DNA of 61,012 nt. It comes from Amycolatopsis acidicola. GTDB lineage: Bacteria > Actinomycetota > Actinomycetes > Mycobacteriales > Pseudonocardiaceae. Of the stretch, positions 8,963 through 19,730 are shown in pieces. Every line of letters begins with the position of its first letter. Within the stretch, counting starts at the first letter, position 1. The DNA lies in assembly GCF_007713735.2 (NCBI RefSeq), contig NZ_VMNW02000050.1, positions 1-61,012 of the forward strand, in the 5' to 3' direction. The notes below the pieces were generated by a model, which made no database searches, was not told where the DNA came from, and saw only the letters and a list, made by a program, of their open reading frames with translations. A program made the position numbers and the translations under genes.

Positions 8963-10465
8963 ATGCCACTGAATCTCCTGTCTCGCGAACGCATCCCGGC
9001 CGCGCGGCCGGTTCCGGGGCGCGGCCTGCTGACCGTCATGTGCGGCTGCGTGGTGCTCGTCGTCGGGATGGTCGCCGCGATCAACCTCGCCGTCCCGATG
9101 CTGGCGTCCAGCGCGCTGCACCCGTCCGCCTCCGCGCTGGTGTGGATCGTCGACACCTACGTGATCTTCTTCGCCTGCCTGGTGATCCCGGGCGGCGCGG
9201 CGGGCGATCGCTTCGGGCGCAAAGGAATCCTGCTGAGCGGCCTCGCGCTCTTCGCGGCGGGCGCGCTGGTGTCGGCCGTCTCGCCGAACGTCGCGCTCGT
9301 GCTCGTCGGCCGCGCCGTCACCGGCGTCGGGGCCGCCGCCGTGCTGCCCAACACTCTCGCCGTGCTGCTGCACGCGGTGCCCGCCGAACGCAAGGGCGCG
9401 ACGATCGCGACCTGGGCCTCGATGACCGGGATCGGCGGCGTGATCGGCAATGTCGGCGGCGGCGCGATCCTTACCGGCGGCTCGTGGCGCTGGCTGTTCG
9501 CCGCCGCCGTCCCCCTCTCGCTGGTGCTCGCCGCGCTGGTCGCCCGGATCGCGCCCGTCTCGTCGCGCCACCAGCGGCCGGTCGGCCCGCTCGGCGCGAC
9601 GCTGCTCGTGGGCGCGTCGGTCGCGCTGCTGCTCGGCATCGTCGAAGGCCCCGAGGAGGGCTGGGGAAGCCCGGTCGTCGTGGCCGGATTCGCTTGCGCC
9701 GCAGCGCTTTTCGCCGCCTGGACGCTCGTCGAGGTGAAGTCCGCGCACCCTTTGCTGGATCCGCGGCTGTTCCGCATCGCGGGCTTGCGCAGCGCGTGCC
9801 TCGGCATGACCGCGGTGTTCTTCGGGATGTTCGCGCTGTTCTACGTCAACGCGTCGTTCCTCCAGTACGGCAAGGGATTCGGCGTGGTGGAGACCGGGCT
9901 GGGCGTCATCCCGCTGACGATCCCGATCATCCTCGGCGGACGGCACGTGGGCGCCCTTTCCCGGCGCGTCGGCCTCGACGCCACCATCGCGCTCGCGTTC
10001 GCCTTCGTCGGCGGCGGGCTGCTCGGGCTGTCCACGAACGGTACACACACTGCATACGCCGTGTATGCAATCTGGCTCGTGGTGACCGGAATCGGGGTCA
10101 CGCTGGCACTTCCGACGCTTTCGGGGGTCATCGCGGGCTCGCTTCCGCCGGCCCAAGCCGGGGTCGCGACCGGGCTGCAGGCCACGACGCGCGAGTTCGG
10201 CAGCGCGCTCGGCGTCGCCGTCGTCGGCAGTGTGCTCACGTCCCGCTTCGCCGCCGCACTGCCGCCCGACATCGGCGGCGATCCGCACACGGTCGCGCAG
10301 GCCCTCGCCGCGACCACTCCGGACCGCGCGCACGACGTCATCGCGGCGTTCGTTTCGGGCGCCGACAGCGCGCTGCGGGTGATCGGCGTGGTCGTGCTCG
10401 TCCTCGGCGGGTTGGTCGTCCTCGAATCGCGACTTTCCCGGCAGCGAGCGCGCGGGAACCAGTAA
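8963..10465 (+). CDS. MFS multidrug exporter (DHA2, 14-TM type)
   Basis: A 500-residue transporter with about fourteen membrane segments and the loop 2-3 motif GGAAGDRFGRKG, typical of EmrB/QacA-like proton-driven drug exporters. The ATG at 8963 is chosen over an upstream TTG in the same frame because that one falls in the LysR operator region. It is divergent from LysR and followed by an AraC/VOC/UvrA-like resistance set, which supports a role in toxin or antibiotic export. The substrate is not predictable. Confidence 0.88.
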   Translation: MPLNLLSRERIPAARPVPGRGLLTVMCGCVVLVVGMVAAINLAVPMLASSALHPSASALVWIVDTYVIFFACLVIPGGAAGDRFGRKGILLSGLALFAAGALVSAVSPNVALVLVGRAVTGVGAAAVLPNTLAVLLHAVPAERKGATIATWASMTGIGGVIGNVGGGAILTGGSWRWLFAAAVPLSLVLAALVARIAPVSSRHQRPVGPLGATLLVGASVALLLGIVEGPEEGWGSPVVVAGFACAAALFAAWTLVEVKSAHPLLDPRLFRIAGLRSACLGMTAVFFGMFALFYVNASFLQYGKGFGVVETGLGVIPLTIPIILGGRHVGALSRRVGLDATIALAFAFVGGGLLGLSTNGTHTAYAVYAIWLVVTGIGVTLALPTLSGVIAGSLPPAQAGVATGLQATTREFGSALGVAVVGSVLTSRFAAALPPDIGGDPHTVAQALAATTPDRAHDVIAAFVSGADSALRVIGVVVLVLGGLVVLESRLSRQRARGNQ

Positions 10466-10598
10466 CACCGAGGTGGCCCCGGCCATCCGGGGCAAGCCAC
10501 CATCAAGGCGTGACGGCCCGGCCACGGCCCGTGCCAGTGCCACCCCCGGGGACGTAACTCCGCCCAAATTGCCGGTTTCCTGTGGCAGGATCGCGCAG

Positions 10599-11039
10599 GT
10601 GACCACCACTCCAGCCGAGGGGAACCGGCTGCGCGACCTGGCGCTGCTCCGTCGCGTCCGCGACCGGATCGACAGGGAGTACGCGCGGCCGCTGAACGTC
10701 GAGGCGCTCGCCCGCGGCGTGCACATGTCCGCCGGGCACCTGAGCCGCGAGTTCCGCCGCGCGTATGGCGAATCCCCCTACTCGTACCTGATGACGCGCC
10801 GCATCGAGCGGGCGATGGCGTTGCTGCGGGGCGGGGAGCTGTCCGTCACCGAGGTCTGCTTCCTCGTCGGCTGCTCCTCGCTCGGCACGTTCAGCACCCG
10901 GTTCACCGAGCTCGTCGGCGTGCCGCCGAGCGTGTACCGCAAGGAGGCGGCGGCCACCGCGGGCCTGCCGGCGTGCGTCGCGAAACAGGTCACGCGACCG
11001 GTCAGGAATCGAGAAGCGCCGGCCTCGGCCCGCCCGTAG
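10599..11039 (+). CDS. AraC-family transcriptional regulator (DNA-binding domain only)
   Basis: A 146-residue protein consisting almost only of the two helix-turn-helix units of AraC (VEALARGVHMSAGHLSREFRR and SVTEVCFLVGCSSLGTFSTRF); no effector domain is present. GTG 10599 is preferred because it has an AGGA site about 9 nt upstream and the frame before it is not protein-like. It is followed after 10 bp by a VOC gene. Such short AraC proteins commonly stand next to VOC genes in actinomycetes, where the VOC protein may sense the ligand. Confidence 0.85.
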   Translation: MTTTPAEGNRLRDLALLRRVRDRIDREYARPLNVEALARGVHMSAGHLSREFRRAYGESPYSYLMTRRIERAMALLRGGELSVTEVCFLVGCSSLGTFSTRFTELVGVPPSVYRKEAAATAGLPACVAKQVTRPVRNREAPASARP

Positions 11040-11049
11040 CGTGACCGGC

Positions 11050-11460
11050 ATGGACATCAGCATTCACTCCAGCTTCCTCCCGCAGAACGACCCGGAGGCG
11101 GCCATCGCGTTCTACCGCGACGTCCTCGGTTTCGAGGTGCGCAACGACGTCGGCTACAACGGCCTGCACTGGATCACCGTGGGCCCGCCGAGCCAGCCCG
11201 GCACGAACATCGTGCTGTACCCGCCGAGCGCGACCCCCGGCGTCACCGAGGACGAGCAGAAGACCATCGCCGAGATGATGGCGAAGGGCACCTACGGCAC
11301 GCTCCTGCTCGCCACCAAGGACCTCGACGGCACCTTCGAAAGACTCCAGGCCGGGGACGCCGAGGTGATCCAGGAGCCGACCGAGCAGCCCTACGGGGTC
11401 CGCGACTGCGCCTTCCGCGACCCCGCGGGCAACATGATCCGGATCCAGGAAACCCGCTGA
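11050..11460 (+). CDS. VOC (glyoxalase/bleomycin-resistance fold) protein
   Basis: A 136-residue protein with the paired beta-alpha-beta-beta-beta units of the vicinal oxygen chelate fold (FLPQNDPEAAIAFYRDVLGFEV at the N-terminus; DPAGNMIRIQE at the C-terminus). Functions in the family range from drug binding to dioxygenases. Position between AraC and a UvrA-like ABC protein suggests drug sequestration or sensing. GTG 11041 in frame is an alternative start; neither has a strong ribosome site. Confidence 0.85.
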   Translation: MDISIHSSFLPQNDPEAAIAFYRDVLGFEVRNDVGYNGLHWITVGPPSQPGTNIVLYPPSATPGVTEDEQKTIAEMMAKGTYGTLLLATKDLDGTFERLQAGDAEVIQEPTEQPYGVRDCAFRDPAGNMIRIQETR

Positions 11461-11480
11461 AAACCCCTTTCCACGCCCAA

Positions 11481-11506
11481 GACGGGGCCGCCACGGCGGC
11501 CCCGTC
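11481..11506. terminator. hairpin between VOC and UvrA-like genes
   Basis: A perfect 12-bp inverted repeat (GACGGGGCCGCC / GGCGGCCCCGTC) with only AC between the arms, so the real loop must include a few arm bases. No U-tract follows, which is common for actinomycete terminators. It could end the AraC-VOC transcript or attenuate readthrough into the UvrA-like gene 21 bp downstream. Confidence 0.65.
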
Positions 11507-11527
11507 CCGCATCACGGAGACACCCCG

Positions 11528-13894
<2,367 letters not shown>

Positions 13895-13970
13895 CCTCCC
13901 GACGAGCGGCGGCGGCCCGCGGGCACCAAAATCAGCGCCGGGACGTTTCCGTCAGGGAGGTGGGGACCGG

Positions 13971-14366
13971 ATGAAACGCGTGATCATCGCCGTGGTGGGC
14001 ACGGTGCTGCTGGTCGTCGGGGTGGCGCTGCTGGTGCTGCCGGGGCCGGGGCTGCTGCTCGTGCTGGCCGGGCTGGTCACGCTCGCGTCGGAGTTCCCGG
14101 CGCTGGAACGGTACGTGGGCCCGGTCCGCACCCGCGCCATGAAGGCGGCTGAAGACAGCGTGGCGTCACCGATCCGGATCGCCGGCTCGGTGACCTGCGG
14201 CCTGCTGCTCATCGCGGCGGGCGTGGTGTGGGGCACGGTCCGGTGGCTGCCCCTGAGCGGCTGGAGTTGCGGCACGAGCCTGATCCTCTCGGGCCTCGTG
14301 CTGTGGGGTCTGCTGTTCTGGAGCTACCGCCGCGTACAAGAACAACGCCGAGCCGCACGAACCTGA
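13971..14366 (+). CDS. PGPGW-motif transmembrane protein (TIGR02611-like)
   Basis: A 131-residue membrane protein. An N-terminal helix runs into the LPGPGLLLVLAGLVTLASEF motif characteristic of the PGPGW/TIGR02611 family, followed by two further hydrophobic helices and a basic tail. Function is unknown for the family. The start ATG 13971 has a strong GGGAGG site. It lies 76 bp after the UvrA-like gene and ends at a large hairpin region. Confidence 0.8.
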   Translation: MKRVIIAVVGTVLLVVGVALLVLPGPGLLLVLAGLVTLASEFPALERYVGPVRTRAMKAAEDSVASPIRIAGSVTCGLLLIAAGVVWGTVRWLPLSGWSCGTSLILSGLVLWGLLFWSYRRVQEQRRAART

Positions 14367-14385
14367 CGCCACCCTAAAAACCGCC

Positions 14386-14475
14386 ACCCTGCAACAAAAC
14401 CCGGGAACACCCGACGACCTGCCCCGCCCCCAACCGCCGGACGGCAACGCAAAGCGAGCCGTCCCGACGCCCACA
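14386..14475. repeat. inverted copy of the left-edge palindromic repeat
   Basis: Read on the minus strand, this segment repeats the order seen at 1-135: hairpin GGACGGC / 12-nt loop / GCCGTCC (14439-14464 here), then GGCGGTTGGGG, then a decayed second unit related to the CCCGGC...GCCGGG hairpin. The core hairpin differs from unit 1 by only one loop base. It lies in the gap between convergent genes. Confidence 0.65.
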
Positions 14476-14597
14476 CCCCTCCACCGCCCCGATCCCCAGC
14501 CTGCTCTTGCGGTCATCGGGCCGGGTCAAGGTACTCTTTCCCGCCTTGACGCGGCCCGATGACCGCGAACACTTACGGATCGGGGCGGCGGAGGGGT
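14475..14597. terminator. large two-part inverted repeat between convergent genes
   Basis: Inner arms 14509-14531 and 14544-14566 match over 23 bp with one mismatch around a 12-nt loop. Outer arms 14475-14495 and 14577-14597 match over 21 bp with one G-T pair. The whole can fold as one long hairpin interrupted by a small internal loop. Its position between the PGPGW gene (+) and the kinase gene (-) fits a bidirectional terminator, but its size is far beyond what termination needs. Confidence 0.7.
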
Positions 14598-14627
14598 GCA
14601 CACAGCGCGCGCTACGCGCGTCCGTTG

Positions 14628-15650
14628 CTATCTCCAGCCGCCAAGCGCCTTCAACCCCGCGGCGACCAACGGCGCCACAGCCTCGCCGACCTGCTCGAAC
14701 CCGCTCCCCCGCGTCATCCCCTTCACATGCCGCGCGTGGATGCCCTCGGCGATCACGGCGATCTTGAAGTACCCGAGCCCCAGGTAGAACCCGAGGTTCG
14801 CCGGCTCGCGGCCGCTCGCGCGCGCGTATCGCTCCGCGAGGTCCGCGGCGGGCGGGAGCCTGTCGCTCGTCGAGGCCGCCGCGCCCGCCAGTACCGGCGC
14901 GAACGCGGGGTCGGAGTACACGAGGTGCAGTCCGAGGTCGGCGAGCGGATCGCCGAGTGTGGCCATTTCCCAGTCCACCACCGCGCGGACCACGGCGGGG
15001 TCGCCGCTGTCGAGGATGGTGTTGTCGATGCGGTAGTCGCCGTGCACGATCGACGCGCCGCTCTCGGCCGGGCACGCTTCGGCGAGCCGCGCGTGCAGGG
15101 TGCCGATGTCGTCCAGTTCCCGGGTCCGCACCCGGTCCCATTGCCCGGCCCAGCGCCGCACCTGCCGCGAGAGATAGCCCTCCGGGCGGCCGAAATCCGC
15201 CAGCCCCGCCGCTTCCGGTTCGACCTCGTGCAGCCGCGCCAGCACGTCGACCATCGCGTACGCGCAGCGCGTGATGTCCTGCTGGGACAAGGAATCCAGC
15301 TCTTCGGTCGTGCGGATCACGCGGCCCTCGACGAACTCCACCACCGAGAACGGCACGCCGAGCACGTCGGGCCCGGCCAGCGCCACGGCCCGCGCCACCG
15401 GAACCTCGCTGCCGGAAAGCGCGGCGACGACCCGGTATTCGCGGTCCATGTCGTGCGCCGACGGCGTCAGCTCGCCCAGCGGCGGACGGCGCAGCACCCA
15501 GCGCTGCCTGCCGTCGGTGAGCAAATACGTCAGGTTCGAGCGCCCGCCCTGGATCAGCTCGGCGCTCAGTTTCCCGCCGAACTCCGGCACGTGCTCCCCG
15601 AAGAACCGTTCCAGCGCCGGCAGTTCCAGACCGTCCACTGTGGAGTTCAC
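14628..15650 (-). CDS. APH-fold kinase paired with an ACAD (ACAD10/11-like kinase part)
   Basis: A 340-residue aminoglycoside-phosphotransferase-fold protein with the catalytic loop HGDYRIDN (near residue 200) and the metal-binding DWEMATLGDP. N-terminal RRPP and EYRV motifs fit the ACAD10/ACAD11-associated subfamily. These proteins are inferred to phosphorylate hydroxyacyl-CoAs rather than antibiotics. The GTG start at 15650 overlaps the ACAD stop (GTGA), so the two are made together. A FadE36-like annotation is the usual database label. The substrate is unknown. Confidence 0.85.
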   Translation of the reverse strand: MNSTVDGLELPALERFFGEHVPEFGGKLSAELIQGGRSNLTYLLTDGRQRWVLRRPPLGELTPSAHDMDREYRVVAALSGSEVPVARAVALAGPDVLGVPFSVVEFVEGRVIRTTEELDSLSQQDITRCAYAMVDVLARLHEVEPEAAGLADFGRPEGYLSRQVRRWAGQWDRVRTRELDDIGTLHARLAEACPAESGASIVHGDYRIDNTILDSGDPAVVRAVVDWEMATLGDPLADLGLHLVYSDPAFAPVLAGAAASTSDRLPPAADLAERYARASGREPANLGFYLGLGYFKIAVIAEGIHARHVKGMTRGSGFEQVGEAVAPLVAAGLKALGGWR

Positions 15651-16840
15651 CGGCCCGCCTCCTTGTCATGGCGGCGCAGCACGCGCCGGGCGATGGCCCA
15701 GCGGTGGGTTTCCGAGGGCCCGTCGTAGATCCGGAACGGCCGCACCTCACGCAGGAACCGGCTCAGCAGCACGTCGCCGGAAATGCCCAGCGCGCCACAG
15801 ATCTGCACCGAACGGTCGACCACCCGCCAGATCGCCTCGGCGCAGAACGTCTTCGCGATCGCGGTGGACTGCGACGCGGAGCGCTGCTGGTCCAGCTCGA
15901 AGCAGGCCTGCAGGATCAGCCCGCGCGAGGCCGCGATGTCGATCTCGTTGTCGGCGATCATCTGCTGCACCATGCCCAGCTCGCCCAGCCGCGAGCCGAA
16001 CAGCCGCCGGTCCGCCGCCCTGGCCACCGCGATGTCCTGCGCCCGGCGCGCGATGCCGAGCCAGCGCATGCAGTGCGTCATCCTGGCCGGGCCGAGCCGG
16101 ACCTGGGCGTACCGGAACCCCTGGTCGACCTCGCCGAGCACCGCGTCCTCGGGGACCACGCAGTTGTCGAAGAGCAGCTCGATGTGCCCGCCGAACAGGC
16201 TTTCGTCGAGGGTGTCGAGGTGCCGCACGAGCTTCATCCCGGGGTTCCCGGCGTCGACGAGGAACATCGTCGCGCCGCCGGCCTCGCCCGGCTCGCCCGA
16301 GGTGCGGGCCATGCAGATCGTGAACCCCGCGCCGTCGGCGCCGGTGATGAACCACTTGCGGCCGTCGATGCGCCAGCCGCCCTCGACGCGCGTCGCCGTC
16401 GTGGCGAGCGCGCCCGGGTCGGAGCCCGCGCCCGGGGCGGGCTCGGTCATCGCGAAGCACGACCGGACCTCCCCCGACGCCAGCGGCCGGAGGTAGCGCT
16501 CCTGCTGGTCCTCGGTCGCGATGGCTTCGAGCATGTGCATGTTGCCTTCGTCCGGCGCGGCGATGTTCAGCGCCAGCGGCCCGAGCAACGAGTACCCGGC
16601 CTCCTCGAACACCGCGGCCCGCCCGAGCATGCCGAGCCCGTGCCCGCCGAACTCCGGCGAGACGTGCGGCGCGAACACACCCGCCTCCTTCGCCGCGTTC
16701 TGCAGCCGCGCGCGCACCTCGTCCGAGGTCACCACGCCGCGATGCTCCTCCTCGATCGGGATCACCACGTCGCGGATGAACTTCGCGGTGCGCCCGGCGA
16801 GCGCGGCGACCTCCGGGCTGGGCTCAAGATCGACGGCCAC
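15647..16840 (-). CDS. acyl-CoA dehydrogenase (ACAD10/11-like partner)
   Basis: A 397-residue ACAD with the FAD/substrate motifs CFAMTEPAPGAGSD and WFITGADGA, and the C-terminal YDGPSETHRWAIAR segment. Coupled to the APH-fold kinase downstream, it may act on a phosphorylated hydroxyacyl-CoA (elimination/hydration) as the ACAD domain of ACAD10/11 is thought to do, rather than simple desaturation. Divergent from a TetR gene, with a palindromic operator in the gap. Confidence 0.88.
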   Translation of the reverse strand: MAVDLEPSPEVAALAGRTAKFIRDVVIPIEEEHRGVVTSDEVRARLQNAAKEAGVFAPHVSPEFGGHGLGMLGRAAVFEEAGYSLLGPLALNIAAPDEGNMHMLEAIATEDQQERYLRPLASGEVRSCFAMTEPAPGAGSDPGALATTATRVEGGWRIDGRKWFITGADGAGFTICMARTSGEPGEAGGATMFLVDAGNPGMKLVRHLDTLDESLFGGHIELLFDNCVVPEDAVLGEVDQGFRYAQVRLGPARMTHCMRWLGIARRAQDIAVARAADRRLFGSRLGELGMVQQMIADNEIDIAASRGLILQACFELDQQRSASQSTAIAKTFCAEAIWRVVDRSVQICGALGISGDVLLSRFLREVRPFRIYDGPSETHRWAIARRVLRRHDKEAGR

Positions 16841-16858
16841 GGCCTCTCCTCCGGTTCA

Positions 16859-16940
16859 GCTAATCGTCATTAGCCGTCACCGTAGTTGAGGGTCAGATGG
16901 AGAAGCAATGCGAGTGCGTCGTCCGCTACACTTCATTAGC
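16859..16940. promoter_or_regulatory. putative TetR operator, GCTAAT-N4-ATTAGC
   Basis: A perfect dyad GCTAAT-CGTC-ATTAGC occupies 16859-16874, 18 bp upstream of the ACAD start. A second half site CATTAGC occurs at 16934-16940, just before the ribosome site of the divergent TetR gene. This suggests autoregulation plus control of the kinase/ACAD pair. Confidence 0.7.
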
Positions 16941-16954
16941 CGAAGGGAGGCGTA

Positions 16955-17524
16955 GTGGACCGGTCCGGCGACATCCGCGAGGCCGCGCTCGAGCTGTTCA
17001 CCGGCAAGGGCTTCGAGGCCACGACGATGGCCGACATCGGCGCGGCGGTCGGCATGCGCGGCCCCAGCCTGTACAAGCACGTGGACTCCAAGCAGGACCT
17101 GCTGGCCGGGATCATGGTGGCGACCATGAAGGAGCTTCTCGCGGGGCACGACAACGCCGTCGCCGGCACCACGGACCCTGTCGAGCGCCTGCGGCGGGCC
17201 ACCGAAGCCCACGTCCGGTACCACGCGCGGCACCGGCTCGAAGCGTTCGTCGGCAACCGCGAGATCCGCAGCCTCGTCGAGCCGCATCGCACCGAGGTAC
17301 TGAAGCTCCGCGCGAAGTACGAGAACCGTTTCCGGGAACTGGTACGCGCCGGGGTCGACGCGGGAGTGTTCACCGTGGGCTCGGTCCGGCTCGCGTCGTA
17401 CGCGATCCTCGACCTCGGCATGGGCGTTTCCGCGTGGTACCGCGAACACGGCGAGCACACCGAGGACACCGTGGTGTGGCAGTACAGCGAATTCGCTCTT
17501 CGCCTGGTGGGCGCGCATCCTTGA
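16955..17524 (+). CDS. TetR-family regulator
   Basis: A 189-residue repressor with an N-terminal helix-turn-helix (TTMADIGAAVGMRGPSLYKHV, residues 23-43) and a helical ligand domain. GTG 16955 is backed by GAAGGGAGG. It is divergent from the ACAD/kinase pair and likely represses it through the GCTAAT...ATTAGC dyad; an acyl-CoA inducer is inferred. It is followed after 28 bp by a methyltransferase gene that may be cotranscribed. Confidence 0.9.
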   Translation: MDRSGDIREAALELFTGKGFEATTMADIGAAVGMRGPSLYKHVDSKQDLLAGIMVATMKELLAGHDNAVAGTTDPVERLRRATEAHVRYHARHRLEAFVGNREIRSLVEPHRTEVLKLRAKYENRFRELVRAGVDAGVFTVGSVRLASYAILDLGMGVSAWYREHGEHTEDTVVWQYSEFALRLVGAHP

Positions 17525-17552
17525 GGGCACGGCCGTGCCCGAGGAGGCGCTC

Positions 17553-18344
17553 ATGGACCACGACGCAGACCGGTTGTGGAGGGCATCCATGCCCGAGGCG
17601 TACGACCACCGCCTCGCGGCGGCAGTGTTCCGGCCGTTCGCGGTGGACCTCGCCGAGCGCGCGACGCGGCTGCGGCCCCGGCGGGTCCTCGAGATCGCCG
17701 CGGGGACGGGCGTGCTCACCCGCGAACTCGCCCCGCACGCGACGGTCGTCGCCACGGACCTCAGCGACGCCATGGTCGAATACGGTGCACGGCAGGTGCC
17801 CGGCGCCCAGTGGCGGCAGGCCGACGCACGGCGGCTGCCGTTCGCGGACGGGCAGTTCGATCTCGTCGCCTGCCAGTTCGGCGTGATGTTCCTGCCCGGG
17901 AAACCGGCCGCCTACGCGGAAATGCGGCGCGTGCTGGCGCCCGGCGGGCACCTGCTGTTCAACACCTGGGGCGAGGTCGGCGAGCACGGCTTCGCCCGCC
18001 CGCTGGCGAACGCGCTGGCGGACGTCTTCCCGGAAAACCCGCCCCAGTTCGTCACCGCGATCCCCCACGGCTACCACGATCCGGGCGCGGTGCGGGCGGA
18101 TCTGCGCGCGGGCGGACTCGGCGCGGTGTCGGCGGAAACCGTGACGCTGGAAGGAAGAGCGGACTCGGCGGCGGCGATCGCGACGGGTTTCTGCACCGGC
18201 ACGCCGCTCCGCGCGGAGATCGAGGCCAGGGCCGAGCCCGCGGAGTCCGTGGCGGCCGTCGCGGAGCACATGACGGCCGAACTCGGCGAAGGCCCGGTGA
18301 CCGCGCGGATGACGGCGCACGTGTTCCAGGTCAGCCGATCTTGA
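17553..18344 (+). CDS. SAM-dependent methyltransferase (class I, UbiE/Methyltransf_11 type)
   Basis: A 263-residue protein with the SAM loop VLEIAAGTGVLTREL (motif I), a later LPFADGQFDLVACQFGVMF and RVLAPGGHLLFNTW, a standard class I pattern. ATG 17553 with GAGGAGG directly upstream is preferred over the in-frame GTG at 17535. Its end overlaps the convergent hydrolase gene by 14 bp. The substrate is unknown. Confidence 0.85.
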   Translation: MDHDADRLWRASMPEAYDHRLAAAVFRPFAVDLAERATRLRPRRVLEIAAGTGVLTRELAPHATVVATDLSDAMVEYGARQVPGAQWRQADARRLPFADGQFDLVACQFGVMFLPGKPAAYAEMRRVLAPGGHLLFNTWGEVGEHGFARPLANALADVFPENPPQFVTAIPHGYHDPGAVRADLRAGGLGAVSAETVTLEGRADSAAAIATGFCTGTPLRAEIEARAEPAESVAAVAEHMTAELGEGPVTARMTAHVFQVSRS

Positions 18345-19035
18345 GCAGCAGTTCGGTCAGCTCGGCCGGCCTCGTGACCATGCAGTCGTGCCCGGTTTCC
18401 AGCTCCCACACGGGCTCGCCCTGCGGCACCGCGCGACGCTCGTAGCCCTCGGGTTTTCCGACGGTGCAATGGATATGCGTCCGCGGGAGCGCCTTCGCCG
18501 CGGGATCGCCGAGGCGGACGGGCTGCCGGAGGCAGTCCACCGGCTGATCCGAGAGCATCGTGCGCACCCAGGCGATGTCCTCGGGATCGGTGACGCCGAA
18601 CAGGCCGCTACCGGGGAATTCGGGCAGCGGCGGGACGCGCCAGCCGCTCTCGGATTCCAGCGCGGCGTCCACCAGCGCCTGGCTGACGGGCATCACGTCG
18701 ACCGCGGTTTCGCCGTCCTCCGGGACCATGGCGTCGAGGAAGACCAGCTCGCGGATCCGTTCCGGGACGCGGTCCGCCACGCCGGAGATGACCATGCCCG
18801 CGTAGCTGTGCCCGACGAGGACCACGTCGGTGAGGTGCTCGCTCGTGATCAGGCCGGCGACGTCGTCGATGTGCGTGTCCAGGCCGATTTCGGGACCGGC
18901 GAGGTGTTTCGTGGCGCCGTAGCCGGTCAGCGTCGGGGCCAGCACCCGGTGCCCGGCGCGCTCCAGCAACGGGACCACCCGGTCCCAGGCCTCGCCGGTG
19001 TGCCAGGCGCCGTGCACCAGGAGATACGTGGACAT
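18331..19035 (-). CDS. alpha/beta-fold hydrolase (esterase-like)
   Basis: A 234-residue hydrolase: oxyanion segment LLVHGAWHTG at the N-terminus, nucleophile elbow GHSYAGM (Ser near residue 78) and a C-terminal GHDCM histidine. It resembles the small MenH/salicylate-esterase-like branch. ATG 19035 with AAAGGA is chosen over the upstream frame extension. It is divergent from a TetR gene, with two matching operators between, and so is likely its target. Confidence 0.87.
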   Translation of the reverse strand: MSTYLLVHGAWHTGEAWDRVVPLLERAGHRVLAPTLTGYGATKHLAGPEIGLDTHIDDVAGLITSEHLTDVVLVGHSYAGMVISGVADRVPERIRELVFLDAMVPEDGETAVDVMPVSQALVDAALESESGWRVPPLPEFPGSGLFGVTDPEDIAWVRTMLSDQPVDCLRQPVRLGDPAAKALPRTHIHCTVGKPEGYERRAVPQGEPVWELETGHDCMVTRPAELTELLLKIG

Positions 19036-19105
19036 ACGAAGGTCCTTTCCGGGAATTCCGGGGTTTTCCGGGCAGCGCGGCACCGGATCTGTCATGATGG
19101 AGAAG

Positions 19106-19145
19106 CGGGACGTCGTCCCGTTTAAACATACGGGACACTGTCCCG
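19106..19145. promoter_or_regulatory. twin 15-bp TetR operators
   Basis: Two palindromes of one design, CGGGACG-T-CGTCCCG (19106-19120) and CGGGACA-C-TGTCCCG (19131-19145), lie with centres 25 bp apart in the 131-bp divergent gap between hydrolase and TetR. They are probably bound by the adjacent TetR. Confidence 0.8.
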
Positions 19146-19166
19146 GTTAGCAAGCGAGGGAAGCAC

Positions 19167-19727
19167 GTGAACGCAGCCCGGGCCCAGCGGGCCGACGCCC
19201 GGCGCAACAAGGAGGCGCTCCTCGACGCGGCCGCCGCCGTGTTCGTGGCCGCCGGGGTGGAGGCGCCGATCCGCGACATCGCGGCCGAGGCCGGGGTCGG
19301 CACGGCCACCATCTACCGCCACTTCCCGACGCGGGCGGATCTGATCATCGCCGTGTACCGGCACCAGGTAGAAGCGCTCGCCGAAGCGGGCCCGGCGCTG
19401 CTCGCCGAAAGCGCTGGCCCGCACGCCGCGCTGGCGCGGTGGATCGACCTGTTCGTCGACTTCCTGGTCACGAAACTCGGGCTCGCCGCGGTGCTGCAGT
19501 CCGACGATCCCTGCTTCGACCCGCTGCACTCGTACTTCCTCGAACGGCTCGAACCCGTGTGCGCCGAGCTGCTCGACGCCGCCGCGGCCGCGGGCGAGAT
19601 CAAACCGGGCCAGGACGCGTTCGAGCTGATGCGCGGAATCGGCGGCCTCTGCGCCGGCGCGGGCAACAACCCCCGCTACGACGCGCGACACCTAGTGGGA
19701 CTCCTGGTCGCCGGGTTGCGCGGCTGA
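19167..19727 (+). CDS. TetR-family regulator
   Basis: A 186-residue repressor with helix-turn-helix APIRDIAAEAGVGTATIYRHF (residues 32-52) and a helical C-terminal ligand domain of the type found in AcrR-like proteins of actinomycetes. It faces the alpha/beta hydrolase across two 15-bp palindromes and probably represses it and itself. Its stop lies 3 bp before the stop of the convergent SDR gene. Confidence 0.9.
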   Translation: MNAARAQRADARRNKEALLDAAAAVFVAAGVEAPIRDIAAEAGVGTATIYRHFPTRADLIIAVYRHQVEALAEAGPALLAESAGPHAALARWIDLFVDFLVTKLGLAAVLQSDDPCFDPLHSYFLERLEPVCAELLDAAAAAGEIKPGQDAFELMRGIGGLCAGAGNNPRYDARHLVGLLVAGLRG

Positions 19728-19730
19728 GGC

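Noticed and set aside
14628..15650. aminoglycoside resistance phosphotransferase
   Set aside because: The fold matches, but coupling to an ACAD and the RRPP-type N-terminus place it with ACAD10/11-associated kinases.
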